Shown: positions 17,441-27,020, numbered from the stretch's first letter. The stretch: 64,000 bases of DNA from Rhizobium sp. NRK18 (GCF_024385575.1 NZ_JANFMV010000001.1:186001-250000); one strand, 5' to 3'. Translations and numbers: made by a program. The notes: generated by a model from the letters alone, not told the origin.

Positions 17441-20400
17441 GTGACGATCCAACCCATGATCCTGAGCGGCCGCGGCGTGACCGCGATGCTCGGTCCGACC
17501 AATACCGGCAAGACCCACTATGCCATCGAGCGGATGCTGGCCTACGGGACGGGCGTCATCGGCCTGCCGCTGCGCCTGCTTGCGCGCGAGGTCTACAACA
17601 GGCTGGTGGAGCGGGCAGGCGTCGCCAATGTCGCGCTGGTGACGGGAGAGGAAAAGATCTCGCCGCCAAGAGCGCGCTATTCCGTCTGCACCGTCGAGGC
17701 CATGCCGAGGGAAACCAGCGCCGCTTTCGTGGCGATCGACGAGGTGCAGCTTGCCGGCGACCTGGAACGCGGGCACATCTTCACCGACCGCATCCTGCAT
17801 CTGAGAGGCCGCGAGGAAACGCTGCTGCTCGGCGCCGACACGATGCGGCCGATCCTGAGGCAGATGCTTCCCGGCATTACCCTTGTCGAGCGGCCGCGCA
17901 TGTCGCAGCTCTTCTACGCGGGCCAGAAGAAGATCACGCGACTGCCGCAGCGAAGCGCGATCGTCGCCTTCTCGGCCGAAGAGGTCTATGCGATCGCCGA
18001 ACTCATCCGCCGCCAGCGCGGCGGCGCGGCGGTCGTGCTCGGCGCGCTGTCGCCCCGGACCCGCAACGCCCAGGTCGGCCTCTATCAGGCCGGCGACGTC
18101 GAATATCTGGTCGCGACCGATGCGATCGGCATGGGCCTGAACCTCGATGTCGATCACGTCGCCTTCGCGCAGGACCGCAAGTTCGACGGGTTCCAGTACC
18201 GCAATCTCAATCCGGGCGAACTCGGCCAGATCGCCGGCCGCGCCGGACGCCATGTCCGCGATGGCACGTTCGGGGTCACCGGACGGGCGGAGCCGTTCGA
18301 CGAGGAACTGGTCGAGCGTCTGCAAAATCATGAATTCGATCCGGTGAAGGTGCTGCAGTGGCGCACAAAGGCGCTCGATTTCTCCTCGCTGAACGCCTTG
18401 CGCCGGAGTCTCGAAACACCGCCGCAGGTGCCGGGCCTGACCAAGGCGCTGCCGGCGATCGATCACGAGGCTTTGGAACTGCTCGCTCGCTATCCGGAGA
18501 TCATCGATCTCGCCACCACGCCCGAGCGCGTCGAGAAGCTCTGGGAAGCCTGTGCGCTGCCCGATTATCGCCGCATCACCCACGCACAACACGCCGACCT
18601 GATTTCGACCCTCTATTCGGATCTCGTTCGCCATGGCGTCGTCAACGAGACTTTCATGGCCGAACAGGTCAGGCGGTCGGACCGGACGGACGGGGAAATC
18701 GATACTTTGTCGGCGCGCATTGCGCAAATTCGAACTTGGACTTATGTGTCCAATCGCCCAGGGTGGCTAACCGATCCGACACACTGGCAAGAAAAGACGC
18801 GTGAAATCGAGGACCGGCTGTCCGACGCGTTACATGAGAGGTTGACGAAACGCTTTGTTGATCGCAGGACTTCTGTGCTCATGAAGCGGCTTAGAGAGAA
18901 TGCGATGCTGGAAGCAGAAATCAGTGTGAATGGCGATGTCTTCGTGGAAGGACATCACGTCGGTCAGTTGGCCGGTTTCCGGTTTTCGCCGGTCTCCGGG
19001 GGCAGCGGACCTGACCAGAAGGCGGTCGAGGCTGCGGCCCAGAAGGCGTTGTCGCTGGAATACGAAGCGCGCGCCGCGCGGCTTTACGCGTCCGGCAACA
19101 GCGATCTCGTCATCGGTTCGGACGGGTATGTGCGTTGGCGGGGCGAACCCGTCGCGCGGCTTTCGTCCGGCGATCACATTCTTCATCCGCGCGTGATCCT
19201 GCTCGCCGACGACCCGCTGAGCAGCAATGCGCGCGAGCATGCGACCGCGCGCGTCGAGCGCTTCGTCAATCATCACATCGCGACCGTCCTGAAGCCGCTT
19301 GACGATCTGTCGCGCGCCGAAGACCTGCAGGGTCTCGCCAAGGGCCTGGCCTTCCAGCTGGTCGAAAATCTCGGCGTCCTGTTCCGCCGCGACGTCGCCG
19401 ACGACGTGAAGTCGCTCGATCAGGATGCGCGCAGCTCGATGCGCAAGTACGGCGTACGTTTCGGCGCATACCACGTCTTCATGCCGCTTCTCCTGAAGCC
19501 GGCTCCGGCGGAACTGATCACGCTTCTCTGGGCGCTGGCCAATGACGGCCTGGACAAGCCCGGCTACGGCGACCTGATCCCGGTTCTGGCCGCCGGCCGC
19601 ACGTCGATCGTGACCGACAACACGTTCGAACGCGCCTTCTACAAGCTCGCCGGCTTCCGCTTCCTCGGCAAGCGCGCGGTGCGCATCGACATTCTCGAGC
19701 GCCTGGCCGACCTGATCCGTCCGCTCCTGCAGTGGAAGCCAGGTTCCGGCGCACGTCCGGACGGCGCCTATGACGGCCGCCGCTTCACGGCGACGACGGG
19801 CATGCTGTCTATCCTGGGGGCGACGCCGGACGACATCGAGGAAATCCTCAAGGGTCTCGGCTACCGTGCCGACCAGGTTTCCGCGGAAGAAGCCGCAGCA
19901 TTCCTGGCGAGCCAGGGCGGCGAGGCGCCTGCCGCTGAAGGTGACGCCGCCAAGGCCGATGCCGCGGCGGAAAGCACCGAGCAGGATGACGCCGCTGACG
20001 ATGCCGACGTTGAGGAAAGCACGACTCCGGCTGAAAGCACCGCCGCAACCCAAGAGGTGAGCGCCGCCGCAACCGAGACGGCCGATGCGCCGGCCGCTGA
20101 AAAGGCCGAGACGGACGCCGCCGCGGCCGACGCTGCCGTGGCCGAAGAACCGAAGCCGGTTCTGCTCTGGCGCATGGGTGGCCGCAGCGACAACCAGCAA
20201 CGCCGCCCGCACGGCCAGCAGAAGCAGGCCCGCTCCAATCGCGGCGAGGACGGCCGCAGGGATCAGCCGCGCGAAAATCGCGAGAACCGCGACAATCGCG
20301 GCAAGGGCGGCAAGCCCAGCCGCAATCAGCGGCACGACGGTCCGCGGCCCGAGAAGGGGCAGCGCAACGATCGTCACCAGCAGGCCAAGCCGGTGCGCAA

Positions 20401-20470
20401 GGAAAAGCCGATCGATCCGGATTCACCTTTCGCAAAGCTTGCTGCGCTGAAGGAACAGATGAAGAAGTAA
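17441..20470 (+). CDS. SUV3-like DExH RNA/DNA helicase with low-complexity tail
   Basis: This protein of about 1009 residues starts with a superfamily 2 helicase core of the mitochondrial SUV3 type. It has Walker A GPTNTGKT (residues 18-25), DEVQ in the Walker B position (100-103), LGADTMRPIL, then ATDAIGMGLNLD and QIAGRAGR in the second RecA domain. Family members unwind RNA or RNA:DNA duplexes, and the mitochondrial protein works with a degradosome. From about residue 820 the sequence becomes an Ala/Glu/Asp-rich stretch and then a Arg/Asn/Gln/Lys-rich stretch, ending in SPFAKLAALKEQMKK. The start is uncertain: I used the GTG at 17441, and ATG 17456 or GTG 17435 are alternatives. An S4 RNA-binding protein follows after three bases. 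Confidence 0.9.
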   Translation: MTIQPMILSGRGVTAMLGPTNTGKTHYAIERMLAYGTGVIGLPLRLLAREVYNRLVERAGVANVALVTGEEKISPPRARYSVCTVEAMPRETSAAFVAIDEVQLAGDLERGHIFTDRILHLRGREETLLLGADTMRPILRQMLPGITLVERPRMSQLFYAGQKKITRLPQRSAIVAFSAEEVYAIAELIRRQRGGAAVVLGALSPRTRNAQVGLYQAGDVEYLVATDAIGMGLNLDVDHVAFAQDRKFDGFQYRNLNPGELGQIAGRAGRHVRDGTFGVTGRAEPFDEELVERLQNHEFDPVKVLQWRTKALDFSSLNALRRSLETPPQVPGLTKALPAIDHEALELLARYPEIIDLATTPERVEKLWEACALPDYRRITHAQHADLISTLYSDLVRHGVVNETFMAEQVRRSDRTDGEIDTLSARIAQIRTWTYVSNRPGWLTDPTHWQEKTREIEDRLSDALHERLTKRFVDRRTSVLMKRLRENAMLEAEISVNGDVFVEGHHVGQLAGFRFSPVSGGSGPDQKAVEAAAQKALSLEYEARAARLYASGNSDLVIGSDGYVRWRGEPVARLSSGDHILHPRVILLADDPLSSNAREHATARVERFVNHHIATVLKPLDDLSRAEDLQGLAKGLAFQLVENLGVLFRRDVADDVKSLDQDARSSMRKYGVRFGAYHVFMPLLLKPAPAELITLLWALANDGLDKPGYGDLIPVLAAGRTSIVTDNTFERAFYKLAGFRFLGKRAVRIDILERLADLIRPLLQWKPGSGARPDGAYDGRRFTATTGMLSILGATPDDIEEILKGLGYRADQVSAEEAAAFLASQGGEAPAAEGDAAKADAAAESTEQDDAADDADVEESTTPAESTAATQEVSAAATETADAPAAEKAETDAAAADAAVAEEPKPVLLWRMGGRSDNQQRRPHGQQKQARSNRGEDGRRDQPRENRENRDNRGKGGKPSRNQRHDGPRPEKGQRNDRHQQAKPVRKEKPIDPDSPFAKLAALKEQMKK

Positions 20471-20473
20471 GCG

Positions 20474-20878
20474 ATGGCGGAGGAAGAGCATCCGGTTGCA
20501 GCGGCGCGACAGCGCCTCGACAAGTGGCTGTTCTTCACCCGCCTCGTCAAATCGCGCACGCTGGCGCAGGATTACATCCGCTCGGGCCAGATCCGGGTCA
20601 ACGGCGAGCGGGTCAACGCCTCAAGCGTGCAGATCAAGATCGGTGACCGCATCGAGGGCACGCTTTCCAGCCGCGACATCGTCGTGGTCATGCGGGATGG
20701 CGGCATGCGTCGCGGGCCGGCCGAAGAGGCCCGACGGCTCTATGATGACTTCTCTCCGCTGCCGGGTGAGACAAAACGCCTCAGCCCCCTCGAGCAGGCC
20801 GTGCGCACACCGGGAACAGGGCGTCCAACCAAGAAAGAGCGTCGGGCGGTCGATCGGCTGAAGTCGGAAGACGATTAG
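20474..20878 (+). CDS. S4-domain RNA-binding protein, Hsp15 (HslR)-like
   Basis: This 134-residue basic protein has an S4 RNA-binding domain at residues 12-60 (RQRLDKWLFFTRLVKSRTLAQDYI, IRVNGERVN, and so on) and a charged tail. The layout matches HslR/Hsp15, which in E. coli binds 50S subunits carrying a stalled nascent chain. It starts three bases after the SUV3-like helicase stop, so the two are translationally close and probably act on RNA together. Rhizobial genomes commonly keep this pair. Whether it has the Hsp15 role is inferred only from domain architecture. Confidence 0.88.
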   Translation: MAEEEHPVAAARQRLDKWLFFTRLVKSRTLAQDYIRSGQIRVNGERVNASSVQIKIGDRIEGTLSSRDIVVVMRDGGMRRGPAEEARRLYDDFSPLPGETKRLSPLEQAVRTPGTGRPTKKERRAVDRLKSEDD

Positions 20879-21061
20879 AAAACTCTGCCTCAAGCCGGCC
20901 GAAATCGGAAACGGAATGCCCTTGCCATCAGGGATCAAAGCCGTTACCTCACAAATGAAATGAGCGTATTGGATTCTCCGGACGAACCCCGGAAAGCCGC
21001 GCTGCCCGGTATATCAGGACGTCAGGGCTGATCGTCCAAATTAGCATAGCTGGAGTGTCTC

Positions 21062-21400
21062 GTGACTTATGTCGTGACGGATAACTGCATTCGCTGCAAA
21101 TACACAGACTGCGTCGAAGTCTGCCCCGTGGATTGCTTCTACGAAGGCGAGAATTTCCTGGTCATCCATCCCGACGAATGCATCGATTGCGGCGTTTGCG
21201 AGCCGGAATGTCCTGCCGAGGCGATCAAGCCGGATACCGAGCCGGGCCTCGACAAGTGGCTGAAAATCAATACGGAATATGCCTCAATCTGGCCAAACAT
21301 CACGACCAAACGTGATCCGCTTCCCGAAGCGACCGAGATGGATGGCGTCGAAGGCAAGTTTGAAAAGTTCTTCTCCGAAAAGCCCGGTTCGGGCGATTGA
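21062..21400 (+). CDS. fdxA: seven-iron ferredoxin FdxA
   Basis: This 112-residue ferredoxin has the cysteine pattern of the 7Fe [3Fe-4S][4Fe-4S] type. By comparison with Azotobacter ferredoxin I (offset by one), Cys9, Cys17 and Cys50 would bind the 3Fe cluster and Cys21, Cys40, Cys43 and Cys46 the 4Fe cluster; Cys12 and Cys25 correspond to the non-ligand cysteines. The sequence ends in the long C-terminal extension typical of alphaproteobacterial FdxA. The start is a GTG at 21062 preceded by GGAGTG. It is a soluble electron carrier, and its partner is unknown. A hairpin terminator follows, separating it from carD. Confidence 0.96.
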   Translation: MTYVVTDNCIRCKYTDCVEVCPVDCFYEGENFLVIHPDECIDCGVCEPECPAEAIKPDTEPGLDKWLKINTEYASIWPNITTKRDPLPEATEMDGVEGKFEKFFSEKPGSGD

Positions 21401-21779
21401 TCGGAGTGCATATCCTTCCGTTACGGAAGGTTTCGTTTGAAGGATTCCGTTGCATGCCGGCGGTGAACCGTCGGGCATGCCCGGTGGGCATGTATTGATT
21501 GATTTTATCATATTTTTGTGGTAGACATTCTCCATCTGGTCCACCACGCGGCAGCTATGTGCCTCAATAATCACGAAAGCTACAAAACAATTCGCGCGCG
21601 AAATCGGCATCGTCGTTGATGTCATCTACTGATTTCGATCTTCGGAGCGTTTTGTTCTCTGCATGCATTCGACCAGAGCAGAGGAAATGTACCCGTCCGT
21701 GCATTTCATTTATCCGGGCCTCACTGACCCGACTCCGGCCTTGTTGGGCCGGCAGTGTAACAGGGAGTTTTTGAATCGA
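21401..21779 (+). other. 379-base fdxA-carD intergenic region: terminator and long carD leader
   Basis: The first part holds the fdxA terminator (CCTTCCG / CGGAAGG, 21414-21430). Around 21450-21490 there is an imperfect GCATGCC / GGGCATGC hairpin. An A/T-rich stretch at 21494-21530 is the likely carD promoter area. Near the carD start, CACTG (21722-21726) and CCGGCC (21735-21740) can pair with GGCCGG (21747-21752) and CAGTG (21753-21757), a structured leader. I see no gene here. Confidence 0.55.
21414..21440 (+). terminator. terminator after fdxA
   Basis: Perfect seven-base arms CCTTCCG and CGGAAGG with a TTA loop are followed by TTTCGTTT. Confidence 0.7.
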
Positions 21780-22355
21780 ATGACGACCCAGCAGAAAAAA
21801 TCTTCCACGCGCCACGGCTTCAAGACCGGTGAATCCATTGTGTATCCGGCTCATGGCGTCGGCATGATCTCCGCTATCGAAGAGCAGGAAGTGGCGGGCA
21901 TGACGCTCGAACTTTTCGTGATTGATTTCGAAAAGGACAAGATGCGCCTCAAGGTTCCGGTCGCGAAGGCCGTGAGCATCGGCATGCGCAAGCTGTCCGA
22001 GACCGACTTCGTCGATCGCGCCCTCAAGGTCGTCCAGGGCAAGGCCCGCATCAAGCGCACCATGTGGTCGCGCCGTGCGCAGGAATATGATGCCAAGATC
22101 AATTCCGGCGATCTGATCTCGATTTCCGAAGTCGTCCGCGACCTCTATCGCGCCGAGAACCAGCCTGAGCAGTCCTATTCGGAGCGTCAGCTCTATGAAG
22201 CTGCCCTTGACCGCATGGCGCGCGAAATCGCCGCCGTCAACAAGATGTCCGAGACCGAGGCCGTACGCCTGATCGAGGTCAATCTCGCCAAGGGTCCGAA
22301 GCGTGGCAAGTCTGTCGAAGACGATGCGGCCCAGGAAGAGGAAGAAGCCGCGTAA
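21780..22355 (+). CDS. CarD-family transcriptional regulator
   Basis: CarD proteins bind the beta subunit of RNA polymerase and stabilise open promoter complexes. The 191-residue protein has the N-terminal RNA-polymerase-interacting Tudor-like domain (about residues 12-70, starting GFKTGESIVYPAHGVGMI, with a FVIDFEKDKMRLKVPV strand pair). It also has the helical C-terminal domain with MWSRRAQEYDAKINSGD and a final acidic run. The ATG at 21780 gives the normal rhizobial N-terminus. A leader of more than 300 bases with a hairpin precedes it, and a strong terminator follows. It lies beside rpoH2, so the region encodes two transcription-initiation factors in a row. The name LdtR/CdnL is also used for such proteins, so I give no symbol. 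Confidence 0.93.
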   Translation: MTTQQKKSSTRHGFKTGESIVYPAHGVGMISAIEEQEVAGMTLELFVIDFEKDKMRLKVPVAKAVSIGMRKLSETDFVDRALKVVQGKARIKRTMWSRRAQEYDAKINSGDLISISEVVRDLYRAENQPEQSYSERQLYEAALDRMAREIAAVNKMSETEAVRLIEVNLAKGPKRGKSVEDDAAQEEEEAA

Positions 22356-22383
22356 GTGCTGGTTTCATTCATTGCGACTTTTC

Positions 22384-22419
22384 GAAACCCGGCCTCAGAG
22401 CCGGGTTTCATTTTTTTTG
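22384..22419 (+). terminator. terminator after carD
   Basis: Perfect nine-base arms AAACCCGGC and GCCGGGTTT with a six-base loop are followed by CA and eight T residues. Confidence 0.92.
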
Positions 22420-22479
22420 AAGAGACGACCCAAACTCTCACATTCGTGTGATTTTTTTCCTCTGCCATTGCATTGCCGC

Positions 22480-22505
22480 GAAACTGGGTTCACATAATAA
22501 TCGTT
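22480..22505 (+). promoter_or_regulatory. candidate general-stress (RpoE2/EcfG-type) promoter of rpoH2
   Basis: GAAAC at 22480-22484 and CGTT at 22502-22505 are 17 bases apart. This matches the GGAAC-N16/17-CGTT pattern of alphaproteobacterial EcfG-type sigma factors at all but one position. In Sinorhizobium, rpoH2 is known to depend on RpoE2. The leader would be about 160 bases. Confidence 0.4.
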
Positions 22506-22673
22506 CGCCTGACTTATTAATTGTTTTCTCGCTGGCGGGTAGTGAACAATTTCGCCGTTGGATCGTTGTACCAACGTAGGTTGCGCGGACGCATACAGAT
22601 GAAGCGACCTGAATCCCTTGGGTTCCGGCGCCTTTCATAGATTTAAGACTTTATTTGCCCCAGGAGAAGTCTG

Positions 22674-23534
<861 letters not shown>

Positions 23535-23560
23535 GGTCTGATCCTTTTAGCTATTCTGTG

Positions 23561-23590
23561 AAAACGGCCCCGTTCGGGGCCGTTTTCAGT
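23561..23590. terminator. bidirectional terminator between rpoH2 and galM
   Basis: Eleven-base perfect arms AAAACGGCCCC and GGGGCCGTTTT with a GTTC loop lie between the convergent ends of rpoH2 and galM. The A and T runs on both sides allow termination in both directions. Confidence 0.9.
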
Positions 23591-23603
23591 TTCGGGTATG
23601 GGT

Positions 23604-24629
23604 TCAACCCTTGGTGAAGAGGTAGTCGGTTTCCTGGCGCAGAACCTCGCCCGGACGTAGGACGGGGCTTGGAAAATTCTCGTGGTTGATCGCGTCCGGC
23701 CAGACCTGCGTTTCCATGCAAAGTCCTGAAAATGCACCATAGTTGCGGCCTTCGAGGCCCGGAACCGGTGTCGCGAGCTTGACGGCGGCATAGAACTGCA
23801 CGCCCGGCTCCGTGGTGCGCACCTCCATGGAGACGCCCGAACTGCTGCTCTTGACCAGTGCCACGGCGCGCTTGGCGCCACGCTCCGTTGACAGGCAGAA
23901 ATTGTGGTCGTAGCCCACCTGCTTGCCGTCTTCCATCATGCGGATCGGCCGCATTTGGCGGAAGTCGAACGGGGTGCCACCGACCGGCCGAAGTTCGCCG
24001 GTCGGGATCAGGTTCGCGTCCGTCGGCAGATAGTAATCGGCGGCTATCAGCATGTCGTGGTCGAGGATATCGGCCTTGCCGTCCAGATTGAAGTAGCTGT
24101 GCTGGCAAAGGTTGGCGAGCGTCGGCTGATCCGTCGTTGCCTCGTAGGCGACCGAGAGAACGCCATCGTCATGCACGGTATAGGTCGCCGAAATCGAGCA
24201 GTTGCCGGCATAGCCGCAGCGGCCGTCCGGATCGACGATCTCGAGGCGAACGCTGTTTTCCGTCAGGTCAGCGATCACCCAGTTCTGCTTGCCGATATTG
24301 GTGGCGCCGCCATGCAGGTGGTTGACGCCCCTCTCGTTGAGATCCAGCTGGTAGGCCTTGCCGTCGAGCGTGAACTTGCCTCCGGCGATGCGATTGGCGC
24401 AGCGTCCCGGCGTGGCGCCGAAGTTGGAGGAGTATTTCGGGTAGCTGTCGAAATCTTCAAAGCCGAGCACGAGCGGCGGCTGGTGGCCTTCGAGACGCAG
24501 ATCCTGAATGACGGAGCCCCAGGTGATGACGTTGGCTGTCAGGCCGCCGCCGCGGATCGTCACGCGATAGACCGGTTCGCCGGCGTCCGTGTGGCCGAAA
24601 ATTTCACGCTCCAACGGTTTGACCGTCAT
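23604..24629 (-). CDS. galM: aldose 1-epimerase (galactose mutarotase)
   Basis: GalM interconverts alpha and beta anomers of aldoses. The 341-residue beta-sandwich protein shows the family landmarks RCANRIAGGKF, NHLHGG with a catalytic-region histidine, QHSYFNL with the second histidine, and the glutamate in GLCMETQVWPDA. These are the expected acid and base residues. It stands alone on the minus strand between rpoH2 and the VWA protein gene, with no sugar operon nearby, so its physiological sugar is not indicated. The ATG at 24629 gives full family length. Confidence 0.93.
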   Translation of the reverse strand: MTVKPLEREIFGHTDAGEPVYRVTIRGGGLTANVITWGSVIQDLRLEGHQPPLVLGFEDFDSYPKYSSNFGATPGRCANRIAGGKFTLDGKAYQLDLNERGVNHLHGGATNIGKQNWVIADLTENSVRLEIVDPDGRCGYAGNCSISATYTVHDDGVLSVAYEATTDQPTLANLCQHSYFNLDGKADILDHDMLIAADYYLPTDANLIPTGELRPVGGTPFDFRQMRPIRMMEDGKQVGYDHNFCLSTERGAKRAVALVKSSSSGVSMEVRTTEPGVQFYAAVKLATPVPGLEGRNYGAFSGLCMETQVWPDAINHENFPSPVLRPGEVLRQETDYLFTKG

Positions 24630-24715
24630 CTCCCATTCCTCTCGTCATTTCGGTTGATTGTATTCCGTGCCGCCTGCCAGAGGCAGGCAATTCGTTACAT
24701 GGTGCGGTGCAGACT

Positions 24716-25900
24716 TCAAGACAATTCCCGCGTCGCCTTTTCCAGTCCGCCAAGCGTCAGCGGAAACATGCGGCCGTCCATAAGGCCGCTCAGCAGGCCG
24801 ATGGATCTGGTGTAGTGCCAATAGGATTCCTTCACCGGATTGAGCCAGACTGATTTCCGGAAATGGTCGGTGATCCGTCTCAGCCAGACCGCGCCGGCCT
24901 CGGCATTCCAGTGTTCGACGGAACCGCCGGGATGGGTGATCTCATAGGGCGCCATGGAGGCGTCGCCGACGAAGACAACCTTATAGTCGGGTCCGTAGGT
25001 GTGGAGGAGGTCCATCGTCGCCGTCCGCTCGCCATAGCGGCGATTGTTGTCCTTCCAGACGTCCTCATAGATGCAGTTGTGGAAGTAGAAGTACTCCATC
25101 TGGCGGAATTCCGCCTTGGCCGCGGAGAACAGCTCCTCGACGGCGCGAACATGATCGTCCATTGAGCCGCCGATATCGAAGAACATCAGCAGCTTGACCG
25201 CGTTGCGCCGTTCGGGCCGCGTCCGGACGTCGAGATAGCCATGTTCTGCGGTAGCGCGGATGGTGCCGTTGAGGTCCAGCTCGTCCGGGGCGCCCTGGCG
25301 CACCCATTGCCGCAGCCGCTTCAGCGCGACCTTGATATTGCGGGTGCCGAGCTCGACCGTGTCGTCGAGATTGGCGAAGTCACGCCGGTCCCAGACCTTA
25401 ACCGCCCGGCGGTGGCGCGAAGTCTCTTGGCCGATACGCACGCCTTCCGGGTTGTAGCCATAGGCGCCGAAGGGGGAGGTGCCGGCGGTGCCGATCCACT
25501 TGCTGCCGCCCTGATGGCGTTCCTTCTGCTCGGCGAGCCGCTCTTTCAGCGTTTCCATCAGCTTCTCGAAGCCGCCGAGGCTTTCGACAAGCTTCTTTTC
25601 TTCCTCGGTCAGATGCCTTTCGGCGAGCCGGCGAAGCCATTCCTTGGGTATGGTGGCCTCCGCCGGGTCGGCTTCCGCTCCCGAAATGGCTTCGACGCCG
25701 CGGAAATATTCGGAAAAGGTCCGGTCGAAACGGTCGATGAAGCGCTCGTCCTTCACCAGTGCGGTGCGGGCGAGGTAGTAGAAGGCCTCGACATCATAGT
25801 CTGCCAGTCCGTCCTCCATGCCGGAAAGAAGCGTCAGAAACTCCTTCAGCGTCACGGGGACGCCGGCTTGCTTCAGGCTCAGGAAGAACGGGATGAACAT
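24716..25900 (-). CDS. VWA-domain CoxE-like protein (partner of MoxR ATPase)
   Basis: This 394-residue protein resembles the CoxE-like VWA proteins that pair with MoxR AAA+ ATPases in metal-cofactor or complex assembly. The N-terminal part is helical and basic-acidic, and the C-terminal VWA-like domain begins near residue 230 with LLMFFDIGGSMDDHV. The metal-site motif reads DIGGS instead of the usual DxSxS, so the first serine is replaced by glycine. VFVGDASMAPYEI lies later in the domain. The MoxR gene lies two genes upstream on the same strand, separated from it by metA. The client protein is unknown. Confidence 0.85.
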   Translation of the reverse strand: MFIPFFLSLKQAGVPVTLKEFLTLLSGMEDGLADYDVEAFYYLARTALVKDERFIDRFDRTFSEYFRGVEAISGAEADPAEATIPKEWLRRLAERHLTEEEKKLVESLGGFEKLMETLKERLAEQKERHQGGSKWIGTAGTSPFGAYGYNPEGVRIGQETSRHRRAVKVWDRRDFANLDDTVELGTRNIKVALKRLRQWVRQGAPDELDLNGTIRATAEHGYLDVRTRPERRNAVKLLMFFDIGGSMDDHVRAVEELFSAAKAEFRQMEYFYFHNCIYEDVWKDNNRRYGERTATMDLLHTYGPDYKVVFVGDASMAPYEITHPGGSVEHWNAEAGAVWLRRITDHFRKSVWLNPVKESYWHYTRSIGLLSGLMDGRMFPLTLGGLEKATRELS

Positions 25901-25924
25901 GCCAACGACTATAGGCCGGCGCGG

Positions 25925-26869
25925 TCAGCCTGTCAGCCGCTGATCCATCCGGTCGAGGCCGATCTCGGCAAGATCGTAGGGCGTCGTCTGGTAAACCTCG
26001 TTGATCCAGTTGCCGAACAAGAGGAAGGCGTGGCTGCGCCAGCGATTGAGCGGCTGCTTCTTCGGATCGTCGTCCGGGAAATAATTGTGCGGCGGCTTGA
26101 TCGGCGCGCCGGCCTCGACATCGCGGAAATACTCTTCCGCAAGCGTCGTCGAGTCATATTCGACGTGGTTGAAGATGTAGAGCCGGTTGCACTTTTCCTC
26201 GGAGATCAGGCAGACGCCGGTGTCCTTCGATTCCATCAGCAGTTCCAGCCCCGAACCGGCGCGCAGATCTTCCTTGCGCACCTCGGTCCAGCGGGAGACG
26301 GAAATCTGGAAATCGTCGGAGAAGCCGGTGAGATACGGCGAGGCGGGCTTCAGGTTCTGGTGCCGGTACACGCCGAAGGCCTTTGCCGGCAGGGTGTATT
26401 TCGGAACCTTGTGGAAGTGCCAGATCGCCGCCATCGCGCCCCAGCAGATGAAGAAGCTCGAATGGACGTTGGTCTCGGTCCAGTCGAGGATCTGCTTCAA
26501 TTCATCCCAATAGGTGACGTCCTCGAAGGGCAGCGTTTCGATCGGCGCGCCGGTGATGATGAAGCCGTCGAACTTGCGATCCTTCACCTCGTCCCAGGTG
26601 TTGTAGAAGGAGATCAGATGGTCCTCGGGCGTGTTCTTGGCCTTGTGGCCACCGATGCGCACCAGCGTCAGCTCCACCTGCAACGGCGAGGCGCCGACGA
26701 GGCGGGCAATCTGCGTCTCCGTCTTGATCTTGTTGGGCATGAGGTTGAGGAGACCGATCTGCAGCGGGCGAATGTCCTGCCGGAGCGCCGTCTTCTCATC
26801 CATGACCTTAACGCCTTCACGCACGAGAATGTCGCGGGCGGGGAGTTCGTCTGGAATTCTGATCGGCAT
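25925..26869 (-). CDS. metA: homoserine O-acyltransferase MetA, probably acetyl-CoA specific
   Basis: MetA activates homoserine in methionine synthesis. The 314-residue protein has the nucleophile Cys142 in [10 protein letters not shown], plus HVEYD and the [15 protein letters not shown] C-terminus. Position 111 is glutamate ([10 protein letters not shown]). In the MetA family Glu111 is associated with acetyl-CoA use, whereas Gly111 in E. coli gives succinyl-CoA use, so an acetyltransferase is more likely despite the traditional name. I chose the ATG at 26869 because AAGG lies nine bases upstream; the ATG at 26878 sits directly on that site. A SAM-II riboswitch and a terminator precede the gene, giving repression when S-adenosylmethionine is plentiful. 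Confidence 0.95.
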   Translation of the reverse strand: MPIRIPDELPARDILVREGVKVMDEKTALRQDIRPLQIGLLNLMPNKIKTETQIARLVGASPLQVELTLVRIGGHKAKNTPEDHLISFYNTWDEVKDRKFDGFIITGAPIETLPFEDVTYWDELKQILDWTETNVHSSFFICWGAMAAIWHFHKVPKYTLPAKAFGVYRHQNLKPASPYLTGFSDDFQISVSRWTEVRKEDLRAGSGLELLMESKDTGVCLISEEKCNRLYIFNHVEYDSTTLAEEYFRDVEAGAPIKPPHNYFPDDDPKKQPLNRWRSHAFLLFGNWINEVYQTTPYDLAEIGLDRMDQRLTG

Positions 26870-26907
26870 CGTAGTCATCCTTCATGCGGTCGGGCGCAAG
26901 CCCGAAG

Positions 26908-26939
26908 ACAAAAAAACCGGCGGCGAAATCGCAACCGGT
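26908..26939 (-). terminator. attenuator terminator between SAM-II riboswitch and metA
   Basis: Read on the minus strand, arms ACCGG and CCGGT enclose an inner GCG/CGC stem with an ATTT loop. A run of seven T residues follows. It lies about 25 bases after the SAM-II aptamer and about 40 bases before metA, so it is the likely expression platform. Confidence 0.75.
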
Positions 26940-26964
26940 CCTTGGAACATTCGTTTGTCCGCGG

Positions 26965-27020
26965 CCCTTTTTAGCGACTTCTTTAACGTGGCTGCAAGCC
27001 GGCCGGCCAAATCACCACGG
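26965..27020 (-). promoter_or_regulatory. SAM-II riboswitch controlling metA
   Basis: On the minus strand the segment contains GTGGTGATTTGGCCGG, then CGGCTTGCAGCCAC and AAAGAAGT, and ends GCTAAAAAGG. This is the conserved core of the SAM-II aptamer: GTGG pairs with CCAC, and the GATTTGG region forms the pseudoknot with the 3' GCTAAA. SAM-II elements are characteristic of alphaproteobacterial metA and metZ leaders. Confidence 0.95.

Noticed and set aside
18830..20377. 515-residue open frame antisense to the helicase
   Set aside because: It is opposite the helicase tail and its GC-rich low-complexity region; hydrophobic composition arises from the reverse of Ala/Glu-rich codons.
24716..25900. 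Loss of function of the VWA protein because of DIGGS
   Set aside because: The frame is intact and full length and the GGS form may be normal for this branch; I kept it as a note on metal binding and not as a pseudogene.
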